From positions 602,001-666,000 of the forward strand of contig OX419346.1 of assembly GCA_948470475.1 (NCBI GenBank): a DNA stretch of 64,000 bases. Reading direction: 5' to 3'. Position 1 is the first letter of the stretch. Every line of letters starts with the position of its first letter. Shown piece by piece: positions 59,790 to 64,000 of the stretch. This DNA is from Galaxea fascicularis. Taxonomy: Eukaryota; Cnidaria; Anthozoa; Scleractinia; Euphylliidae. Position numbers and translations under genes: made by a program. A model generated the notes under the pieces. It ran no database searches, was not told the DNA's origin, and worked only from the letters and a program-made list of their open reading frames with translations.

Positions 59790-62700
59790 GCAAGATTTCA
59801 GCAAAGTTGAAATTTTGACCAAAACCCAAAGGGGTTAACCCATGGTTTTGGCTCAAATTTGGAAGTTGGCTCAAACTTTGCCTATTTCAAAGAGGAGTCT
59901 AGAAATGATGTTTAAATGCTTCTAAAAACTCCCAAAACATGATTTCTATTCTCATTTGAGCTTTGTGCAAGATTTCAGCAAAGTTGAAATTTTGACCAAA
60001 ACCCAAAGGGGTTAACCCATGGTTTTAGCTCAAATTTGGAAGTTGGCTCAAACTTTGCCTGTTTCAAAGAGCAGTCTAGAAATGATGTTTAAATGCTTCT
60101 AAAAACTCCCAAAACATGATTTCTATTCTTATTTGAGCTTTGTGCAAGATTTCAGCAAAGTTGAAATTTTGACCAAAACCCAAAGGGGTTAACCCATGGT
60201 TTTGGCTCAAATTTGGAAGTTGGCTCAAACTTTGCCTATTTCAAAGAGGAGTCTAGAAATGATGTTTAAATGCTTCTAAAAACTCCCAGAACATGATTTC
60301 TATTCTTATTTGAGCTTTGTGCAAGATTTCAGCAAAGTTGAAATTTTGACCAAAACCCAAAGGGGTTAACCCATGGTTTTGGCTCAAATTTGGAAGTTGG
60401 CTCAAACTTTGCCTATTTCAAAGAGGAGTCTAGAAATGATGTTTAAATGCTTCTAAAAACTCCCAAAACATGATTTCTATTCTTATTTGAGCTTTGTGCA
60501 AGATTTCAGCAAAGTTGAAATTTTGACCAAAACCCAAAGGGGTTAACCCATGGTTTTAGCTCAAATTTGGAAGTTGGCTCAAACTTTGCCTGTTTTAAAG
60601 AGCAGTCTAGAAATGATGTTTAAATGCTTCTAAAAACTCCCAAAACATGATTTCTATTCTTATTTGAGCTTTGTGCAAGATTTCAGCAAAGTTGAAATTT
60701 TGACCAAAACCCAAAGGGGTTAACCCATGGTTTTGGCTCAAATTTGGAAGTTGGCTCAAACTTTGCCTATTTCAAAGAGGAGTCTAGAAATGATGTTTAA
60801 ATGCTTCTAAAAACTCCCAAAACATGATTTCTATTCTCATTTGAGCTTTGTGCAAGATTTCAGCAAAGTTGAAATTTTGACCAAAACCCAAAGGGGTTAA
60901 CCCATGGTTTTGGCTCAAATTTGGAAGTTGGCTCAAACTTTCCCTATTTCAAAGAGGAGTCTAGAAATGATGTTTAAATGCTTCTAAAAACTCCCAAAAC
61001 ATGATTTCTATTCTTATTTGAGCTTTGTGCAAGATTTCAGCAAAGTTGAAATTTTGACCAAAACCCAAAGGGGTTAACCCATGGTTTTGGCTCAAATTTG
61101 GAAGTTGGCTCAAACTTTGCCTGTTTCAAAGAGGAGTCTAGAAATGATGTTTAAATGCTTCTAAAAACTCCCAAAACATGATTTCTATTCTCATTTGAGC
61201 TTTGTGCAAGATTTCAGCAAAGTTGAAATTTTGACCAAAACCCAAAGGGGTTAACCCATGGTTTTGGCTCAAATTTGGAAGTTGGCTCAAACTTTGCCTA
61301 TTTCAAAGAGGAGTCTAGAAATGATGTTTAAATGCTTCTAAAAACTCCCAAAACATGATTTCTATTCTCATTTGAGCTTTGTGCAAGATTTCAGCAAAGT
61401 TGAAATTTTGACCAAAACCCAAAGGGGTTAACCCATGGTTTTGGCTCAAATTTGGAAGTTGGCTCAAACTTTGCCTGTTTCAAAGAGGAGTCTAGAAATG
61501 ATGTTTAAATGCTTCTAAAAACTCCCAAAACATGATTTCTATTCTTATTTGAGCTTTGTGCAAGATTTCAGCAAAGTTGAAATTTTGACCAAAACCCAAA
61601 GGGGTTAACCCATGGTTTTGGCTCAAATTTGGAAGTTGGCTCAAACTTTGCCTATTTCAAAGAGGAGTCTAGAAATGATGTTTAAATGCTTCTAAAAACT
61701 CCCAAAACATGATTTCTATTCTTATTTGAGCTTTGTGCAAGATTTCAGCAAAGTTGAAATTTTGACCAAAACCCAAAGGGGTTAACCCATGGTTTTGGCT
61801 CAAATTTGGAAGTTGGCTCAAACTTTGCCTATTTCAAAGAGGAGTCTAGAAATGATGTTTAAATGCTTCTAAAAACTCCCAAAACATGATTTCTATTCTT
61901 ATTTGAGCTTTGTGCAAGATTTCAGCAAAGTTGAAATTTTGACCAAAACCCAAAGGGGTTAACCCATGGTTTTGGCTCAAATTTGGAAGTTGGCTCAAAC
62001 TTTGCCTATTTCAAAGAGGAGTCTAGAAATGATGTTTAAATGCTTCTAAAAACTCCCAAAACATGATTTCTATTCTAATTTGAGCTTTGTGCAAGATTTC
62101 AGCAAAGTTGAAATTTTGACCAAAACCCAAAGTGGTTAACCCATGGTTTTGGCTCAAATTTGGAAGTTGGCTCAAACTTTCCCTATTTCAAAGAGGAGTC
62201 TAGAAATGATGTTTAAATGCTTCTAAAAACTCCCAAAACATGATTTCTATTCTCATTTGAGCTTTGTGCAAGATTTCAGCAAAGTTGAAATTTTGACCAA
62301 AACCCAAAGGGGTTAACCCATGGTTTTGGCTCAAATTTGGAAGTTGGCTCAAACTTTGCCTATTTCAAAGAGGAGTCTAGAAATGATGTTTAAATGCTTC
62401 TAAAAACTCCCAGAACATGATTTCTATTCTTATTTGAGCTTTGTGCAAGATTTCAGCAAAGTTGAAATTTTGACCAAAACCCAAAGGGGTTAACCCATGG
62501 TTTTGGCTCAAATTTGGAAGTTGGCTCAAACTTTGCCTATTTCAAAGAGGAGTCTAGAAATGATGTTTAAATGCTTCTAAAAACTCCCAAAACATGATTT
62601 CTATTCTCATTTGAGCTTTGTGCAAGATTTCAGCAAAGTTGAAATTTTGACCAAAACCCAAAGGGGTTAACCCATGGTTTTGGCTCAAATTTGGAAGTTG

Positions 62701-64000
62701 GCTCAAACTTTGCCTATTTCAAAGAGGAGTCTAGAAATGATGTTTAAATGCTTCTAAAAACTCCCAGAACATGATTTCTATTCTTATTTGAGCTTTGTGC
62801 AAGATTTCAGCAAAGTTGAAATTTTGACCAAAACCCAAAGGGGTTAACCCATGGTTTTGGCTCAAATTTGGAAGTTGGCTCAAACTTTGCCTATTTCAAA
62901 GAGGAGTCTAGAAATGATGTTTAAATGCTTCTAAAAACTCCCAAAACATGATTTCTATTCTCATTTGAGCTTTGTGCAAGATTTCAGCAAAGTTGAAATT
63001 TTGACCAAAACCCAAAGGGGTTAACCCATGGTTTTAGCTCAAATTTGGAAGTTGGCTCAAACTTTGCCTGTTTCAAAGAGCAGTCTAGAAATGATGTTTA
63101 AATGCTTCTAAAAACTCCCAAAACATGATTTCTATTCTTATTTGAGCTTTGTGCAAGATTTCAGCAAAGTTGAAATTTTGACCAAAACCCAAAGGGGTTA
63201 ACCCATGGTTTTGGCTCAAATTTGGAAGTTGGCTCAAACTTTGCCTATTTCAAAGAGGAGTCTAGAAATGATGTTTAAATGCTTCTAAAAACTCCCAGAA
63301 CATGATTTCTATTCTTATTTGAGCTTTGTGCAAGATTTCAGCAAAGTTGAAATTTTGACCAAAACCCAAAGGGGTTAACCCATGGTTTTGGCTCAAATTT
63401 GGAAGTTGGCTCAAACTTTGCCTATTTCAAAGAGGAGTCTAGAAATGATGTTTAAATGCTTCTAAAAACTCCCAAAACATGATTTCTATTCTTATTTGAG
63501 CTTTGTGCAAGATTTCAGCAAAGTTGAAATTTTGACCAAAACCCAAAGGGGTTAACCCATGGTTTTAGCTCAAATTTGGAAGTTGGCTCAAACTTTGCCT
63601 GTTTTAAAGAGCAGTCTAGAAATGATGTTTAAATGCTTCTAAAAACTCCCAAAACATGATTTCTATTCTTATTTGAGCTTTGTGCAAGATTTCAGCAAAG
63701 TTGAAATTTTGACCAAAACCCAAAGGGGTTAACCCATGGTTTTGGCTCAAATTTGGAAGTTGGCTCAAACTTTGCCTATTTCAAAGAGGAGTCTAGAAAT
63801 GATGTTTAAATGCTTCTAAAAACTCCCAAAACATGATTTCTATTCTCATTTGAGCTTTGTGCAAGATTTCAGCAAAGTTGAAATTTTGACCAAAACCCAA
63901 AGGGGTTAACCCATGGTTTTGGCTCAAATTTGGAAGTTGGCTCAAACTTTCCCTATTTCAAAGAGGAGTCTAGAAATGATGTTTAAATGCTTCTAAAAAC
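59790..64000 (+). repeat. 17-monomer (3009-bp) duplication running off the window
   Basis: 59790-60991 matches 62799-64000 at an offset of 3009 bp (17 x 177). Shared markers are G8A (GTTTTAGCTC) with G53C (GAGCAGTC) at 60027 and 60558, recurring at 63036 and 63567; C46T near 60596 and 63605; A93G (CCCAGAAC) at 60289/63298; T111C near 60834/63843; and G38C at 60942/63951. Inside, at 62.4-63.0 kb, A93G and T111C monomers alternate with a 2-monomer period (A93G at 62412 and 62767 are 354-356 bp apart). The right boundary is outside the window. Confidence 0.88.

Larger units (their letters stand above)
30651..64000 (+). repeat. 177-bp satellite array, right contig (187 monomers + partials)
   Basis: Same monomer and orientation as the left contig. 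It begins at phase 13; the first complete monomer starts at 30816. Twelve 177-bp monomers run to 32939, one 176-bp monomer spans 32940-33115, then 174 perfect-length monomers run from 33116 to 63913, followed by 87 bp of the next. Its recurrent variants differ from the left side: A62G, G76A, T110A, T111C, A33C, G38C and A93G are common, and I saw no A14G or A163C. C154G is shared by both sides. No gene, RNA, mobile element or non-satellite sequence was found. Confidence 0.99.

Noticed and set aside
1..64000. Repeat protein gene, since 177 is a multiple of three and frame is kept between monomers
   Set aside because: Each + strand frame has stops in the consensus (TAG at phase 58, TAA at 71, TAA at 81), and no long open frame exists on either strand.
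1..64000. CRISPR array
   Set aside because: Repeats are contiguous 177-bp units with no unique spacers, and there are no cas genes.
1..64000. CENP-B box
   Set aside because: The box needs TTCG and CGGG; the consensus has no CpG. The rare TTCG (727, 2674) and ACGGG (874, 2821) variants do not combine into a box.
1..64000. Telomeric repeats, suggested by AAACCC-like strings
   Set aside because: AAAACCCAAAGGGG occurs once per 177 bp as part of the monomer; no tandem TTTAGGG or TTAGGG is present.
1..64000. Named satellite family or species assignment
   Set aside because: The length resembles several known centromere repeats, including 177-178 bp plant satellites, but I do not recognise the sequence. 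A database search against plant and animal satellites would decide.
1..64000. Viral, toxin or mobile-element genes hidden in the array
   Set aside because: Every sequenced base fits the 177-bp monomer with scattered substitutions; there is no room for any other sequence.

Overview
The whole 64 kb window is one uninterrupted satellite DNA array. A 177-bp monomer (about 35% GC) is repeated head-to-tail on the + strand from the first base to the last. The only break is a run of 200 Ns at 30451-30650. I count 172 complete monomers left of the gap, all in exact 177-bp register. Right of the gap there are 187 complete monomers: 186 of 177 bp and one of 176 bp. Partial monomers sit at the gap edges and at the right end. 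I found no protein-coding gene, RNA gene, transposon, CRISPR array or unique sequence. Every forward frame of the monomer carries stop codons, and the only open frames seen are artefacts that run through the Ns.

This is eukaryotic DNA, most likely a centromeric, pericentromeric or other heterochromatic block in a large scaffolded genome. The evidence is a nucleosome-sized AT-rich monomer, near-identical copies over tens of kilobases, multi-monomer duplications, almost no CpG, and a scaffold-style gap. Plant centromere repeats often have this length class, but the sequence does not match the satellites I can recall (Arabidopsis CEN180, human alpha, rice CentO, soybean CentGm). I therefore do not name a species or claim centromere identity.

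Positions within the monomer are called phases. Phase 1 is the T of the CCATGG at the monomer junction, so monomers start at 1, 178, 355 and so on. Layout by shared variants: (1) 0.3-4.6 kb, tandem 11-monomer duplication; (2) 3.9-12.9 kb, large copied blocks offset by 20-30 monomers; (3) 14.4-16.3 kb, 4-monomer units; (4) 15.9-19.3 kb, very clean 9-monomer tandem duplication; (5) 19.8-23.4 kb, 11- and 13-monomer offsets; (6) 23.4-28.5 kb, the most homogeneous stretch; (7) 28.5-30.45 kb to the gap; (8) 30.65-34.4 kb, a 17-monomer offset and the only indel monomer; (9) 34.4-37.9 kb, 10- and 9-monomer offsets; (10) 38-52.7 kb, a 30-monomer (5310-bp) higher-order repeat; (11) 52.7-60 kb, trimer duplication and further copies of a three-monomer signature; (12) 60-64 kb, a 17-monomer duplication running off the window.

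The monomer has its own architecture: an imperfect 51-bp dyad across each monomer junction, centred close to GGGTTAACCC; two forward and one reverse copy of GCTCAAA; and helically spaced A-tracts. A common C/G polymorphism at phase 154 creates a fourth GCTCAAA motif. The variant sets on the two sides of the gap differ, so the two contigs may be distinct array domains. I see no new gene system here; the interest lies in the array's structure and evolution.
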